Positions 9,209 to 17,963 of a stretch of 45,847 nt of DNA are shown here, one piece after another (the first letter of the stretch is position 1; each line of letters opens with the position of its first letter). The stretch covers positions 1-45,847 of the forward strand of contig JAUVHV010000013.1 of NCBI GenBank assembly GCA_030593065.1, in the 5' to 3' direction. A model generated the notes under the pieces. It was not told the DNA's origin. It searched no databases and worked only from the letters and a program-made list of their open reading frames with translations. A program made the translations under genes and the position numbers. Origin of the DNA: Candidatus Omnitrophota bacterium. GTDB taxonomy: Bacteria; Omnitrophota; Gorgyraeia; JABMRG01.

Positions 9209-10023
9209 AGAAGGCTATTCTTGTTCTGCTATTTATCCTGATTACAGCTTGCCCCTGCTCTGCTAAGGGGAACGCGGGGAGAGAAGTGAGGAGAGGCAAT
9301 ACTCTCTATGATGAGGGTAGATTCAAGGAATCGCTTGAGCACTACGAGAATGCGTCATCCGTAAAACCCAATTCAGGTATAGTAAATTACAACATAGGCA
9401 CAGCTTCATATAAATTGAATGATTATGAAAAAGCAGCCAATTCCTTTAACCGCGCCTTGATTGAAGAAGAAACCGGATTAAGCCAGCAGGCATCTTATAA
9501 TCTCGCGAATTCAGAATATATGCTGGGAATATCTAAAGAAGATTCTAATCTTCAGGAAGCAATTGGCCTATTGACTGAATCATTAAGGCATTATGAGAAG
9601 TCTTTAGAGCTTGACAAGAAAGATAAAGATGCTATATTTAATTACGAGTACGTAAAAAAAGAACTCAAGCGGCTGCAGGAGAAACAGCGTCAGGAACCTC
9701 AAAACAGCGACCGAGAGCGTATGACCGAGCGACCAAAGGAAGTCCCTTCAGGGAAGAGTGCCGTGAGCTCTGCGAACGGCCAAAAACAACAGCAGAAGCA
9801 GGATAAGAAACAAGAGCCTCAAGAGAGCGGCCGAGAGCGAGATGCCCGGGCGGCCAAAGAAGCCCCCTTGAGAAAGAGTGCCGAGAGTTCCGCCAACGGA
9901 GAGATGTCAGATAAACAGGCGCGCATGCTTTTAGATAATTATCACCACGATGAAGAGCCCAAAGGATTATACAAGCAGAGAATAAAAACAAGTAGGCTGC
10001 CGGACGTGGAGAAAGACTGGTAG
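9205..10023 (+). CDS. batC: BatC-like periplasmic TPR protein with a repeat-derived insert
   Basis: A short hydrophobic leader (about residues 2-20, ending near CSAKG, possibly a lipoprotein or Sec signal) is followed by tetratricopeptide repeats (GNTLYDEGRFKESLEHYENA, then NYNIGTASYKLNDYEKAANS). TPR proteins of Bat operons are thought to be periplasmic partners of BatA, BatB and BatD. From about residue 163 the protein becomes a Gln/Lys/Glu/Ser-rich linker built from two imperfect 30-residue units that contain copies of a dispersed DNA repeat. The C-terminus (ARMLLDNYHHDEEPKGLYK) matches the usual BatC end, so the insert did not break the frame. Confidence 0.88.
   Translation: MKKAILVLLFILITACPCSAKGNAGREVRRGNTLYDEGRFKESLEHYENASSVKPNSGIVNYNIGTASYKLNDYEKAANSFNRALIEEETGLSQQASYNLANSEYMLGISKEDSNLQEAIGLLTESLRHYEKSLELDKKDKDAIFNYEYVKKELKRLQEKQRQEPQNSDRERMTERPKEVPSGKSAVSSANGQKQQQKQDKKQEPQESGRERDARAAKEAPLRKSAESSANGEMSDKQARMLLDNYHHDEEPKGLYKQRIKTSRLPDVEKDW
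9691..9900 (+). repeat. Two 90-bp dispersed-repeat units inside the batC reading frame
   Basis: Units at 9691-9780 and 9811-9900 encode related 30-residue segments beginning QEPQ and ending SSANG. Unit 1 contains GAGTGCCGTGAGCTC then TGCGAACGGC, matching at 24 of 25 positions the intergenic repeats at 34917-34941 and 36666-36690. Unit 2 is a more diverged copy. The match shows that a mobile intergenic repeat family has entered this coding sequence and is translated. Confidence 0.8.
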
Positions 10024-10037
10024 TTTTGCGAAGTTGG

Positions 10038-10120
10038 GATTGCCGCGGTCGTTGCACTCCCTCGCAAAGACAGCTCCAGTTTGTCTTTGCGAGAAGCGCC
10101 AAAGGCGCGACGAAGCAATC
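10038..10120. repeat. Dispersed palindromic repeat (REP-like) between batC and batD
   Basis: The element has outer arms GATTGC (10038) and GCAATC (to 10120) and perfect inner arms CTCGCAAAGAC (10061-10071) and GTCTTTGCGAG (10083-10093) around an 11-base loop. A related half-element is at 45777-45812. In RNA it would form a strong hairpin inside the Bat transcript, without a U-tract, so it is more likely a transcript-stabilising or neutral repeat than a terminator. Confidence 0.8.
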
Positions 10121-10146
10121 TCAGTGCTCGCAAATAGGATTTACAC

Positions 10147-11961
10147 ATGGTAACATACATTAAAAATAACTATATTATAAAACTATTTTTCCTTATATTG
10201 TGCGGGATCTTCTTATGTACAGCTCTATCATTTGCGTTTACGCAGGATATAAGTTTTGAGGCAACAGTAGACAGGAATGTGTCTGTAGTCGGTACAGCCA
10301 TAAAACTGAACCTGATTTTTAACGGCATACAGAATATTCCCGCGCCGAACTTGCCGGATATTCCGGATTTTAACTGGCGGTACCTTGGCCCGTCGACTCT
10401 TATGTCAATGGTAAACGGGAGGATTTCAAGTTCAGTAACCCATACGTATCTTCTTATACCGGAAAAGGCGGGCATCCTGGAGATACCATCACTATCAATA
10501 GCATTCAAAGGCAAGACCTATTCATCCAAACCAATACCACTGGAGATTATACCTTCCTCATCAAGCCGTGCTCAAGATAATGGCCAACAAGATAAGCAAG
10601 AGCGGCCAAAGGAAGAACTTGGTGATAAATTATTCCTTACAATAAACCTGTCAAAGGATAGCGCCTATGTAAATGAGAAGATCGGGGCATCTATAAAACT
10701 CTATATACATAGCCTTTCCTTAAGAGATATCGCGTATCCGGTAATTGAAAACGATGCCTTTCTTGTAGATAGCTTCTCTCAACCAAAACAGTATCAGGAG
10801 ATATTAAACGGCCTGGCTTATAATGTTATAGATTTTAACACAGATATATATGGCCTCTACCCCGGCGAATTCAGGTTAAAGCCGACGGAATTAAGCTGTA
10901 GTGTTATCAAACGGAGAAGCCCTTCCGATATATTTGATAATTTTTTTGGGCAATATGAAAAATATCCGATAATCATCAAGTCGATCGGTGTACCGATTAA
11001 TATTCTGCCTTTGCCTGAAGGCGGCAAACCTAAATCCTTCGATGGCGCCATGGGAAATTTCAATTTTACATTGCAGGTTAAACCCATAGATCTGCAGGTT
11101 GGCGACCCGATTACATTAACTATGACAATCTCAGGAACCGGAAATTTTAATACAGTAAACCCGCCTAAGCTGAGTATAGCAAGCTCCTTTAAGACATATG
11201 AACCTGAGACTAGACAGGAGGCGAGATTCAAAACATTTGAACAGGTCATAATACCCAGGAATGACAAGATCACGCATGTGCCCTCTATCAGCTTCAGCTT
11301 TTTCAACACAGATACCCTGACATATAAGACCATAACAACCGCTCCTGTGCCTATCAAAGTCAACCCGCTGCAAAAGGGGCAGGAGTTGAAAGTATTTGAA
11401 ATGTCCAGGGATTTTGCCGATAGGATAAAGAGGGTCGAGACATTGGGCAGAGATATAGTATATCTAAAGGGTAACCCGGGTTCCATACGCAAAAAGAGCG
11501 GCACTCTCTACAAAAACAAGGCATTATTAATAATGCTATTCCTGCCGGCACTGGTTGTTATTTTAGTTATAATAACACAGGCAAGAAAAGATTACCTTGC
11601 CTCAGATATACGTTACGCGCGCAGGCTTGCGGCTCCGCGCAAGGCAAAAAAGAACCTTATAAATGCGCGCGGCTTACTGAAATCAAAAGAGACACATAAG
11701 TTTTATGATGCTGTATTCAAGGCCCTGCAGGAGTATATTGGTGACAAGTTTCATCTTTCAACAGCAGGTATTACTTCTAATGTAATAGATGAACTCAGGG
11801 CAAGAGATGTGGATACCCGGATACTGGATGAGCTGAAAACCTGTTTTGATATGTGTGACAGGTCCCGCTATGCTCCATCGAGTATCCATGAAGAAGAGGC
11901 GAGAAGCACTCTAAAGATGCTCGAAAATATTATTAACGGGATGGAGAAGATAAAAGCATGA
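10147..11961 (+). CDS. batD: BatD-like membrane-anchored beta-sandwich protein
   Basis: A signal sequence (about residues 8-30) precedes a large periplasmic region of immunoglobulin-like repeats: FEATVDRNVSVVGTAIKLNL near the start is typical of BatD. A transmembrane helix lies at about residues 458-478 (ALLIMLFLPALVVILVII), followed by a cytosolic helical domain with KFYDAVFKALQEYIGDKF. This matches the 600-residue BatD (oxygen tolerance) family. Part of the linker near residues 140-160 (10590-10615) contains a short stretch resembling the repeat found in batC. It overlaps the next gene by 4 bases. Confidence 0.93.
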   Translation: MVTYIKNNYIIKLFFLILCGIFLCTALSFAFTQDISFEATVDRNVSVVGTAIKLNLIFNGIQNIPAPNLPDIPDFNWRYLGPSTLMSMVNGRISSSVTHTYLLIPEKAGILEIPSLSIAFKGKTYSSKPIPLEIIPSSSSRAQDNGQQDKQERPKEELGDKLFLTINLSKDSAYVNEKIGASIKLYIHSLSLRDIAYPVIENDAFLVDSFSQPKQYQEILNGLAYNVIDFNTDIYGLYPGEFRLKPTELSCSVIKRRSPSDIFDNFFGQYEKYPIIIKSIGVPINILPLPEGGKPKSFDGAMGNFNFTLQVKPIDLQVGDPITLTMTISGTGNFNTVNPPKLSIASSFKTYEPETRQEARFKTFEQVIIPRNDKITHVPSISFSFFNTDTLTYKTITTAPVPIKVNPLQKGQELKVFEMSRDFADRIKRVETLGRDIVYLKGNPGSIRKKSGTLYKNKALLIMLFLPALVVILVIITQARKDYLASDIRYARRLAAPRKAKKNLINARGLLKSKETHKFYDAVFKALQEYIGDKFHLSTAGITSNVIDELRARDVDTRILDELKTCFDMCDRSRYAPSSIHEEEARSTLKMLENIINGMEKIKA

Positions 11962-12725
11962 AAGCGCGCTTCGCGATAATCTTATGCGTAATACTCTTTG
12001 CCTTTGCCGGTTCTCTGTATGCGGACAAGGAGAACAGCTTAAGGGAATTCTTCTATCATGGAAACATATGTTACAGCGATAATAATCTTCAGGAAGCTAT
12101 AAGCTCCTATAAAAAAGCTTTGAGTTCCGGCTACGAAAGCAGCCCGTTATTTTATAATCTTGGCAACGCGTATTTTAAAAATGGTGAGCTTGGCAACGCG
12201 ATAATATGCTATCTGCGCGCTAGCAGGATTACTCCGAACGACCCGGATATCAGATCCAATTTAGCGCACGCGAGATCTCTCATAGAAGGCGGAGTAGTAA
12301 GTTTAAGAAGGCCGTGGTTTATAAGATTTTTTGTAAAGGTTGTCGGCCTGCTCAGCTTAAACAGGGCCACAGCCATATCAATATCACTCTACCTTCTCCT
12401 CTGTATTGCTGTGATTATCGCTGTATACTTAAAGCGGTTCAGAAGGATATTTACAATACTTTCTATTATTATATCGGTTCTTCTCGCGGCATCTGTTTCG
12501 ATCTTTTGCGCAAAATTTAAAAAAGAGGTAATTCAAAAAAACGCGATTGTAATAAAGCAAGAGACACATTCAAAGTTTGAACCACTCGGTAACGCGACAA
12601 CTTTTTTCACGCTCTACGAAGGAGAGATGGTCCAGGTAATAGCTCCAAACGGAGATTGGCTCAAAATAAAGCGCCTTGACGGCAAACAGGGCTGGGTAAA
12701 AAAATCAGATATTAACCTATTGTAG
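11958..12725 (+). CDS. batE: BatE-like TPR and SH3-domain membrane protein
   Basis: The 255-residue protein has a signal sequence, TPR units (FYHGNICYSDNNLQEAISSY, then LFYNLGNAYFKNGELGNAII), two transmembrane helices at about residues 125-180, and a C-terminal bacterial SH3-like domain (ATTFFTLYEGEMVQVIAPNG, ending GWVKKSDINLL). This order is standard for BatE, the last gene of many Bat operons. Its start overlaps the batD stop, closing the operon that began at 4735. Confidence 0.93.
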   Translation: MKARFAIILCVILFAFAGSLYADKENSLREFFYHGNICYSDNNLQEAISSYKKALSSGYESSPLFYNLGNAYFKNGELGNAIICYLRASRITPNDPDIRSNLAHARSLIEGGVVSLRRPWFIRFFVKVVGLLSLNRATAISISLYLLLCIAVIIAVYLKRFRRIFTILSIIISVLLAASVSIFCAKFKKEVIQKNAIVIKQETHSKFEPLGNATTFFTLYEGEMVQVIAPNGDWLKIKRLDGKQGWVKKSDINLL

Positions 12726-12760
12726 CGCTCAGAATGACAGGAGGGGAAAACTCAGAGATT

Positions 12761-13543
12761 ATGAATATAAAAAAACCTTTGGTAGTATTTGACCTTGAAA
12801 CAACCGGGGTATGGATTGAAAGGGATAAGATAGTCGAGATTGGCATGATCAAGTTTATGCCTGACAACACAAAACATGATTATGTCAGGCGCGTCAACCC
12901 TGGCATACCTATACCACTCAACGTTATCCGTATTATAGGCATAACAGATGAGATGCTTAAGGACTCGCCGCGCTTTAAGGATATAGCCAAAGAGGCGCTC
13001 GATTTTATTGGTGATTCAGATCTCGGAGGGTTTAATATACAGAGGTTTGACATTCCTGTGCTTGAGCGTGAATTCTTCGCGGCAGGCTTAAGCTTCCACT
13101 GGAAAGATCGCGATATCTATGATGCGCAAAAGATATATCATATCCATGAAAAGAGAGACCTTATGGCTGCTTATCAGCTATACTGCGACAAAGAGCTTAC
13201 CAATGCCCATTCCGCCTTAGGTGACGCGGAAGCAACAGCGGAGATACTAAGCGCCCAGATAAGGAGATACGGCAAGGAAGATGAGGGTATTGTATCTTTG
13301 AAAGATTTTGATTATGAAAAATCGAGCGCTTATTTCGATGCGGAGCGTAAATTCTGCTGGTGGAATGGAAATCTTTACCCCATGTTTGGCAAATACAGAA
13401 GGAAGAAGCATATAAAAAGCATTGTCAGAGATGATCGCAATTATTTAGAGTGGGTACTCAGTTCAGATTTTAGCGATGAGATTAAGGTGATGATAGAAAA
13501 AGCCCTTAAAGAGGATTTTCCAAAAGTACCGGACAACCTGTAG
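12761..13543 (+). CDS. DnaQ-like 3'-5' exonuclease (ExoX-like)
   Basis: This is a DEDDh-family exonuclease. The motifs are VFDLETTG (catalytic Asp11 and Glu13 from the ATG at 12761), GGFNIQRFDIPVL, and HSALGDAEAT (catalytic His and Asp). The C-terminal segment (MFGKYRRKK, then NYLEWVLSSDFSDEIK) resembles the extra domain of exonuclease X-type proteins. It probably degrades or trims DNA during repair, fitting the helicase gene directly downstream. The ATG at 12761 starts right at the domain; an in-frame ATG at 12734 is possible and the AGGAGG at 12739-12744 lies between the two, too far from the later start to be decisive. Confidence 0.9.
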   Translation: MNIKKPLVVFDLETTGVWIERDKIVEIGMIKFMPDNTKHDYVRRVNPGIPIPLNVIRIIGITDEMLKDSPRFKDIAKEALDFIGDSDLGGFNIQRFDIPVLEREFFAAGLSFHWKDRDIYDAQKIYHIHEKRDLMAAYQLYCDKELTNAHSALGDAEATAEILSAQIRRYGKEDEGIVSLKDFDYEKSSAYFDAERKFCWWNGNLYPMFGKYRRKKHIKSIVRDDRNYLEWVLSSDFSDEIKVMIEKALKEDFPKVPDNL

Positions 13544-13554
13544 GAAAACGAAAG

Positions 13555-15462
13555 ATGGAAATAGGATCAAGGATCGATTACAAAAACGCGTTGAACCCGG
13601 CGCAGCTTAAAGCAGTCCGCTTAAAAGACGGCCCATGCCTTGTTATAGCGGGGGCGGGCAGCGGGAAGACACGCATTCTGGTATACCGGGTAGCATGCCT
13701 TGTAGAGAGCGGCGTCAACGCGAAAGAGATACTGCTTCTCACCTTTACGCGCAAGGCAGCGCAGGAGATGCTCGCCCGCGCATGTTCTATACTTGATAAA
13801 CGCTGTCACGCGGTATCAGGCGGAACCTTTCATGGCTTCGCGAATATGATCTTAAGAAAATACGGCTCCTGCATAGGGCTTATGCCGGGCTTTACTATTA
13901 TGGACCAGGCAGATGCTGAAAACAGCATAAATCTAATCCGCAAAAATTCAGGGCTGGATAGTTTCGACAAGCGCTTTCCGAAAAAAAAGGCGCTTCTTAA
14001 TATCATATCAAAAAGTGTCAATAAACCGGATACCATAGAATCTATAATAGATGTGGAATACCCCCATTTCCTTGAATACGCGGAGGAGATAAAGAAGATA
14101 AAAGAGAAATATACTGAACATAAAAAAAGAATGAACCTGCTTGATTATGATGACCTATTGGTCTTTCTCAAGGAACTTCTCCGCGCAAATAATGATATTC
14201 GCGATAAAATCTCACAAAGGTATAAGTACGTAATGGTCGATGAGTACCAGGACACCAACAAGCTGCAGGCTGATATACTCTATCTCTTGCTTTCAAGCCA
14301 TAATAACATTATGGCAGTGGGTGATGACTCTCAAAGCATATACTCCTTCAGGGGCGCTAATTTCCGGAATATAATGGATTTTCCTAAGCTTTTTAATAAC
14401 ACGAAGATAATAACCCTTGAGGAGAACTATAGGTCTGTACAGCCGATCCTGGACCTTACAAACGTGGTAATAAGCGAAGCATCTGAAGGGTTTAACAAGA
14501 ACCTCTTTTCAAATAAGAAGGCAGGCAATTACCCTCTCTATCTCAACCCTGAAAATGAGGCAGAGCAGGTAAGCTATATCATTGAAAAAGTCACGGAACT
14601 CAGGTCTGAAGGAATAGAGCTCTGTGACATAGCTATACTATTTCGCGCGGGCTGGCACTCAAACGCGCTTGAGATAGAGCTCGCGAAAAACAAGGTTCCG
14701 TTTGTAAAGTACGGCGGCCAAAAATTCGTTGAGAGCGCGCATATAAAAGACCTTATCTCGTATATGCGCATAGCGCATAACAGGTTTGATGAGATAAGCT
14801 GGTTCAGGGTACTCTCGCTTATACGCGGCGTAGGCCCTAAGGCCTGCACCCGCCTTTTTAAAGCGCTTGTCCTGGATAAAGAGGCCTCTTCTGCCGATGA
14901 AAAGCTTATTAAAAAATATAAAGGCGTAGAGGGGCTGCAGAAGGTTCTTAAAAGAATAGACGAAGAAAAACAGGCCCCCTCTGAAATATTTAAGGCGTTC
15001 TGTGAATATTATACCCCCATCTTCAAAGAGAAGTATGATGATTTTCACAAACGGCTAAATGACCTTGAGAGCCTGGGGAAGATAGCGGAAGATTATGAGA
15101 GCCTCGAGGTCTTTCTGACTGATATCGCGCTGGAGCCGCCTGAGAAAAATATTATAAATGCCGGTATCCGCGACAAGAAGAAAGATCGCCTTGTCCTGTC
15201 AACGGTCCATTCCGCCAAAGGCCTCGAATGGCACACAGTCTTTATCATATATGTCGCGGAAGGGCATATCCCTTCATACCAATCTTTCGGCGATGAAAGT
15301 TCCATAGAAGAAGAGAGAAGGCTGCTTTACGTCGCTATGACGCGCGCAAAAGAGAACCTCTTTATGCTAAGGCCCATGATCGAGTATTCGAGTAGGAGCT
15401 ATGCTGTAAATAACGGCTCCCCGCTCACGCGCACATCGCGTTTTTTACAAAACTGTTTTTAA
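13555..15462 (+). CDS. UvrD/PcrA-type superfamily 1 DNA helicase
   Basis: The 635-residue protein contains the SF1A helicase motifs in order: Q-motif NPAQLKAV, Walker A AGAGSGKTR (residues 32-40), TFTRKAAQEM, Walker B VDEYQDTN, GDDSQSIYSFRGA, LEENYRS, VHSAKGLEWHTVF and VAMTRAKENLFM. UvrD/Rep/PcrA enzymes unwind DNA 3' to 5' in repair and replication restart. It is a little shorter than E. coli UvrD (720) because the C-terminal tail is absent. It starts 11 bases after the exonuclease gene, so the two are probably expressed together. Confidence 0.95.
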   Translation: MEIGSRIDYKNALNPAQLKAVRLKDGPCLVIAGAGSGKTRILVYRVACLVESGVNAKEILLLTFTRKAAQEMLARACSILDKRCHAVSGGTFHGFANMILRKYGSCIGLMPGFTIMDQADAENSINLIRKNSGLDSFDKRFPKKKALLNIISKSVNKPDTIESIIDVEYPHFLEYAEEIKKIKEKYTEHKKRMNLLDYDDLLVFLKELLRANNDIRDKISQRYKYVMVDEYQDTNKLQADILYLLLSSHNNIMAVGDDSQSIYSFRGANFRNIMDFPKLFNNTKIITLEENYRSVQPILDLTNVVISEASEGFNKNLFSNKKAGNYPLYLNPENEAEQVSYIIEKVTELRSEGIELCDIAILFRAGWHSNALEIELAKNKVPFVKYGGQKFVESAHIKDLISYMRIAHNRFDEISWFRVLSLIRGVGPKACTRLFKALVLDKEASSADEKLIKKYKGVEGLQKVLKRIDEEKQAPSEIFKAFCEYYTPIFKEKYDDFHKRLNDLESLGKIAEDYESLEVFLTDIALEPPEKNIINAGIRDKKKDRLVLSTVHSAKGLEWHTVFIIYVAEGHIPSYQSFGDESSIEEERRLLYVAMTRAKENLFMLRPMIEYSSRSYAVNNGSPLTRTSRFLQNCF

Positions 15463-15484
15463 CCAAAAAGAAAGGGGTGTCGAT

Positions 15485-16012
15485 ATGCCGGATATTATAG
15501 AAAAAACAAGAAAAGGCTGTGCAGGTGCGGGGATTATATTAATCCTTCTCGGCACGGCAGCCATAGCCCTGCCATTGGCTGCCTCGTTTACTATTGAAGC
15601 TATATTCGGGTGGATATTTGTTATAAGCGGTATTGTCACGATTATCCATTCACTCAAGGCACTAAACTCCGGTAAATGTTTTTTAAGGCTGCTAAGCGGG
15701 ATATTTTATCTTGCCATCGGTATTTTATTCCTGGCCAATCCGATTCAGGGCATTCTTACATTGGTATTTATATTAGCTATTATGTTCGTGTTCGACGGGA
15801 TAATAAAGATCGCTGTCGCGATTCGAATTCGCCCAATACGAAACTGGCGCTGGATGCTTGCAAGCGGTATCGCCTCGCTCGCGTTAGCAGGTATTATCTG
15901 GGCAAGGTGGCCTGATAACGTATCCTGGATACTGGGGCTTCTTGTAGGCATAAACCTTATATTCAGCGGCTTTACAATGCTTATGCTATCTGCCGCTGCG
16001 GACAACGCCTGA
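15485..16012 (+). CDS. HdeD/DUF308-family membrane protein
   Basis: The 175-residue protein is made almost entirely of six hydrophobic helices arranged as repeats (AGIILILLGTAAIALPL, FGWIFVISGIVTIIHSL, LSGIFYLAIGILFLAN and so on), the pattern of the HdeD (acid-resistance membrane protein, DUF308) family. The molecular function of the family is not established. A clear ribosome binding site (AAAGAAAGGGGTG) precedes the ATG. Its stop overlaps the next start by one base. Confidence 0.88.
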   Translation: MPDIIEKTRKGCAGAGIILILLGTAAIALPLAASFTIEAIFGWIFVISGIVTIIHSLKALNSGKCFLRLLSGIFYLAIGILFLANPIQGILTLVFILAIMFVFDGIIKIAVAIRIRPIRNWRWMLASGIASLALAGIIWARWPDNVSWILGLLVGINLIFSGFTMLMLSAAADNA

Positions 16013-16815
16013 TGAAAGTCTTTATAAGCGACCTGCATTTAGGAGACGGGTCAAGGACAGATGATTTCCACCGCGACCAGGAACTGCTGAAATTTCTTGA
16101 ATTTATCGAAAGAGAAGCCAGTGAACTGGTTATTCTGGGTGATTTTTTAGAATTATGGCAGGCTGACATGGATAAGGTCTTATTTACCCATAATGAAGTT
16201 ATAAACAGGTTATTATCATTAAAGAGTAGAATAAAAGTAACTTATGTTATAGGTAACCATGATTACATACCCTTTATAAAGTTTGTAAATTCAGGTATCG
16301 GCATATCATTGGAATACCGCGATACTGAAAATAATATTGTTGCTGAGCATGGCCATAAATACGATATATTCAATCGCTATAAAAATCCATTAAAATCTAT
16401 CAAGTGGCCAAAAGGCAGGCAGGTCTCTCTGCTTCTGGCAAGTGTCGAAAGATACCTGCATCCTGATACAGATGTATGGATGAAAAAAGCGCTGGAGAAT
16501 ATAGATGAGTTTCTACAGCAAGCTCTATTCATAAGAAATAAAATTACCCCAACGTCAAAAGAGTACTTAAGCAAGGGTGGCCATTTCGGGGAATTTAAGG
16601 ACGCGGTCTCAAACCACATAGACAAGGGGGCAAGGATAGTCATCTTTGGCCATACACACAGGCACCAGCTCGAAACAGTAAGCAACGGCATATACGCTAA
16701 CTGCGGAGCGTGGGCAGATGGCAGCGAGCCTACTTACATAGCCTGCCACAAAGAAGTGATAGAGCTAAGAGAGGCGCTCAGCCATAATATAATTAAAAAA
16801 ATACCAATAAGATGA
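16012..16815 (+). CDS. LpxH-like metallophosphoesterase
   Basis: The calcineurin-like phosphoesterase motifs are complete: FISDLHLGDGS, ILGDFLELW, VIGNHDYIP, AEHGHKYD and FGHTHRHQ. This set and the 267-residue length match UDP-2,3-diacylglucosamine diphosphatase-like enzymes, which in Gram-negative bacteria hydrolyse an intermediate of lipid A synthesis. No other lipid A gene is in the window, so the substrate is inferred only. There is no signal peptide. The start overlaps the preceding membrane-protein gene. Confidence 0.85.
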   Translation: MKVFISDLHLGDGSRTDDFHRDQELLKFLEFIEREASELVILGDFLELWQADMDKVLFTHNEVINRLLSLKSRIKVTYVIGNHDYIPFIKFVNSGIGISLEYRDTENNIVAEHGHKYDIFNRYKNPLKSIKWPKGRQVSLLLASVERYLHPDTDVWMKKALENIDEFLQQALFIRNKITPTSKEYLSKGGHFGEFKDAVSNHIDKGARIVIFGHTHRHQLETVSNGIYANCGAWADGSEPTYIACHKEVIELREALSHNIIKKIPIR

Positions 16816-16846
16816 CAATACACCGCGATAAATAAGGAGGCAATGC

Positions 16847-17815
16847 ATGAAGGCAGCTGAAGAGATAAGGCTTACAGAAAAGAATGTCAAGGAATTCATA
16901 GAAGAGAAAGTCAAAAAGATAACCAGTGTAATAGGTGACGGAATTGCCATAAACGCGCTTTCAGGAGGGGTCGATTCAGCGGTGGTTACTATGTTGGGGC
17001 ATAGGGCATTGGGTAATAGGTTAAAAACATATTTCGTAGATAACGGCATAATGAGAGAAGGTGAGCCTCAAAAAGTAGAGGAAATTTTCAGGCAACAGGG
17101 CGTCAATATTGAGATACTGGATGCTCAGGAAGAGTTTTTCAATGCCTTTAAAGGAGTAACAGGCCCTGAAGAGAAGAGAGAAGCCGTAACGCAGACATTT
17201 TATAAAGATATATTCGGCAAGCTTGTAACAAAAAGCGGCGCGAAATATCTTTTGCAGGGCACTATATTAACGGATATAGATGAGACTATAGCGGGAATAA
17301 AGAGGCAGCACAATGTTTTTGAACAGCTTGGGATAGACCCGCAACAGGCGTTTGGTTACAAGATAATAGAGCCCCTGGTAGAGCTGCGTAAAGACAGTGT
17401 AAGGGTGCTGGCAGAGGCATTAGGCCTTCCTGAAAATATTTACAACCGCCCGCCTTTTCCAGGGCCGGCATTGGCAACAAGAATCATCGGTGAGGTCACA
17501 AAAGAAAGAGTGGATATAGTTCGAAAAGCTACGTCAATTGTCGAAGAGGAGCTTAAGGACACAGGGGCGTTTCAATACATGGCTATTCTTCATCAGGACA
17601 GAGTTACCGGGATGCGCGACGGTAAAAGAGATTTCGGCCTTCAGATCGAGATCAGGTGCTGGGACAGTATCGACGCGCGCGAAGCCACCCCGACAGACCT
17701 GCCCTATAAACAACTTCGTAAGCTGGCTGATGATATATTGAGGGGCGTTCCAGGCGTTGTAAGCGTAACCTATAACATAGCTGCCAAACCTCCGTCAACC
17801 ATTGAGGTTGTTTAG
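16847..17815 (+). CDS. guaA: GMP synthase ATP-pyrophosphatase subunit (no glutaminase domain)
   Basis: The protein contains the ATP-PPase domain (ALSGGVDSAVV, residues 37-47) and the dimerisation domain of GMP synthase (RPPFPGPALATRIIGEV, then DLPYKQLRKLADDIL and the terminal KPPSTIEVV). It converts XMP to GMP using ammonia. At 322 residues it lacks the N-terminal class I glutamine amidotransferase domain of ordinary bacterial GuaA (about 515 residues). It is thus organised like the two-subunit archaeal enzyme, and a separate glutaminase subunit would be expected elsewhere. An AAGGAGG lies just upstream of the ATG pair at 16843/16847. Confidence 0.92.
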   Translation: MKAAEEIRLTEKNVKEFIEEKVKKITSVIGDGIAINALSGGVDSAVVTMLGHRALGNRLKTYFVDNGIMREGEPQKVEEIFRQQGVNIEILDAQEEFFNAFKGVTGPEEKREAVTQTFYKDIFGKLVTKSGAKYLLQGTILTDIDETIAGIKRQHNVFEQLGIDPQQAFGYKIIEPLVELRKDSVRVLAEALGLPENIYNRPPFPGPALATRIIGEVTKERVDIVRKATSIVEEELKDTGAFQYMAILHQDRVTGMRDGKRDFGLQIEIRCWDSIDAREATPTDLPYKQLRKLADDILRGVPGVVSVTYNIAAKPPSTIEVV

Positions 17816-17846
17816 TAGTGTTCGAAACAGTTTCAGCACTTAATGT

Positions 17847-17922
17847 GGGGCTGTAGCTCAGCTGGGAGAGCGCGTGGTTCGCAATCACGAGGCCAGGGGT
17901 TCAATCCCCCTCAGCTCCACCA
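17847..17922 (+). tRNA. tRNA-Ala (anticodon CGC)
   Basis: The 76-base sequence folds into a full cloverleaf. The acceptor stem is GGGGCTG with CAGCTCC, including the G3-U70 wobble pair that identifies alanine tRNAs. The D arm is GCTC...GAGC, and the anticodon stem CGTGG/TCACG encloses the loop TTCGCAA with anticodon CGC. The T arm is AGGGG, TTCAATC, CCCCT. The discriminator A at 17919 is followed by an encoded CCA (17920-17922). It lies 31 bases after guaA. Confidence 0.97.
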
Positions 17923-17963
17923 TAATTTATATAAGGATAATAAAGACAAGGGGGTAACAAAAC

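Noticed and set aside
10857-11504. Minus-strand 215-codon frame
   Set aside because: It is antisense to batD, which has clear family similarity and operon context; the reverse frame has no recognisable domain or ribosome binding site.
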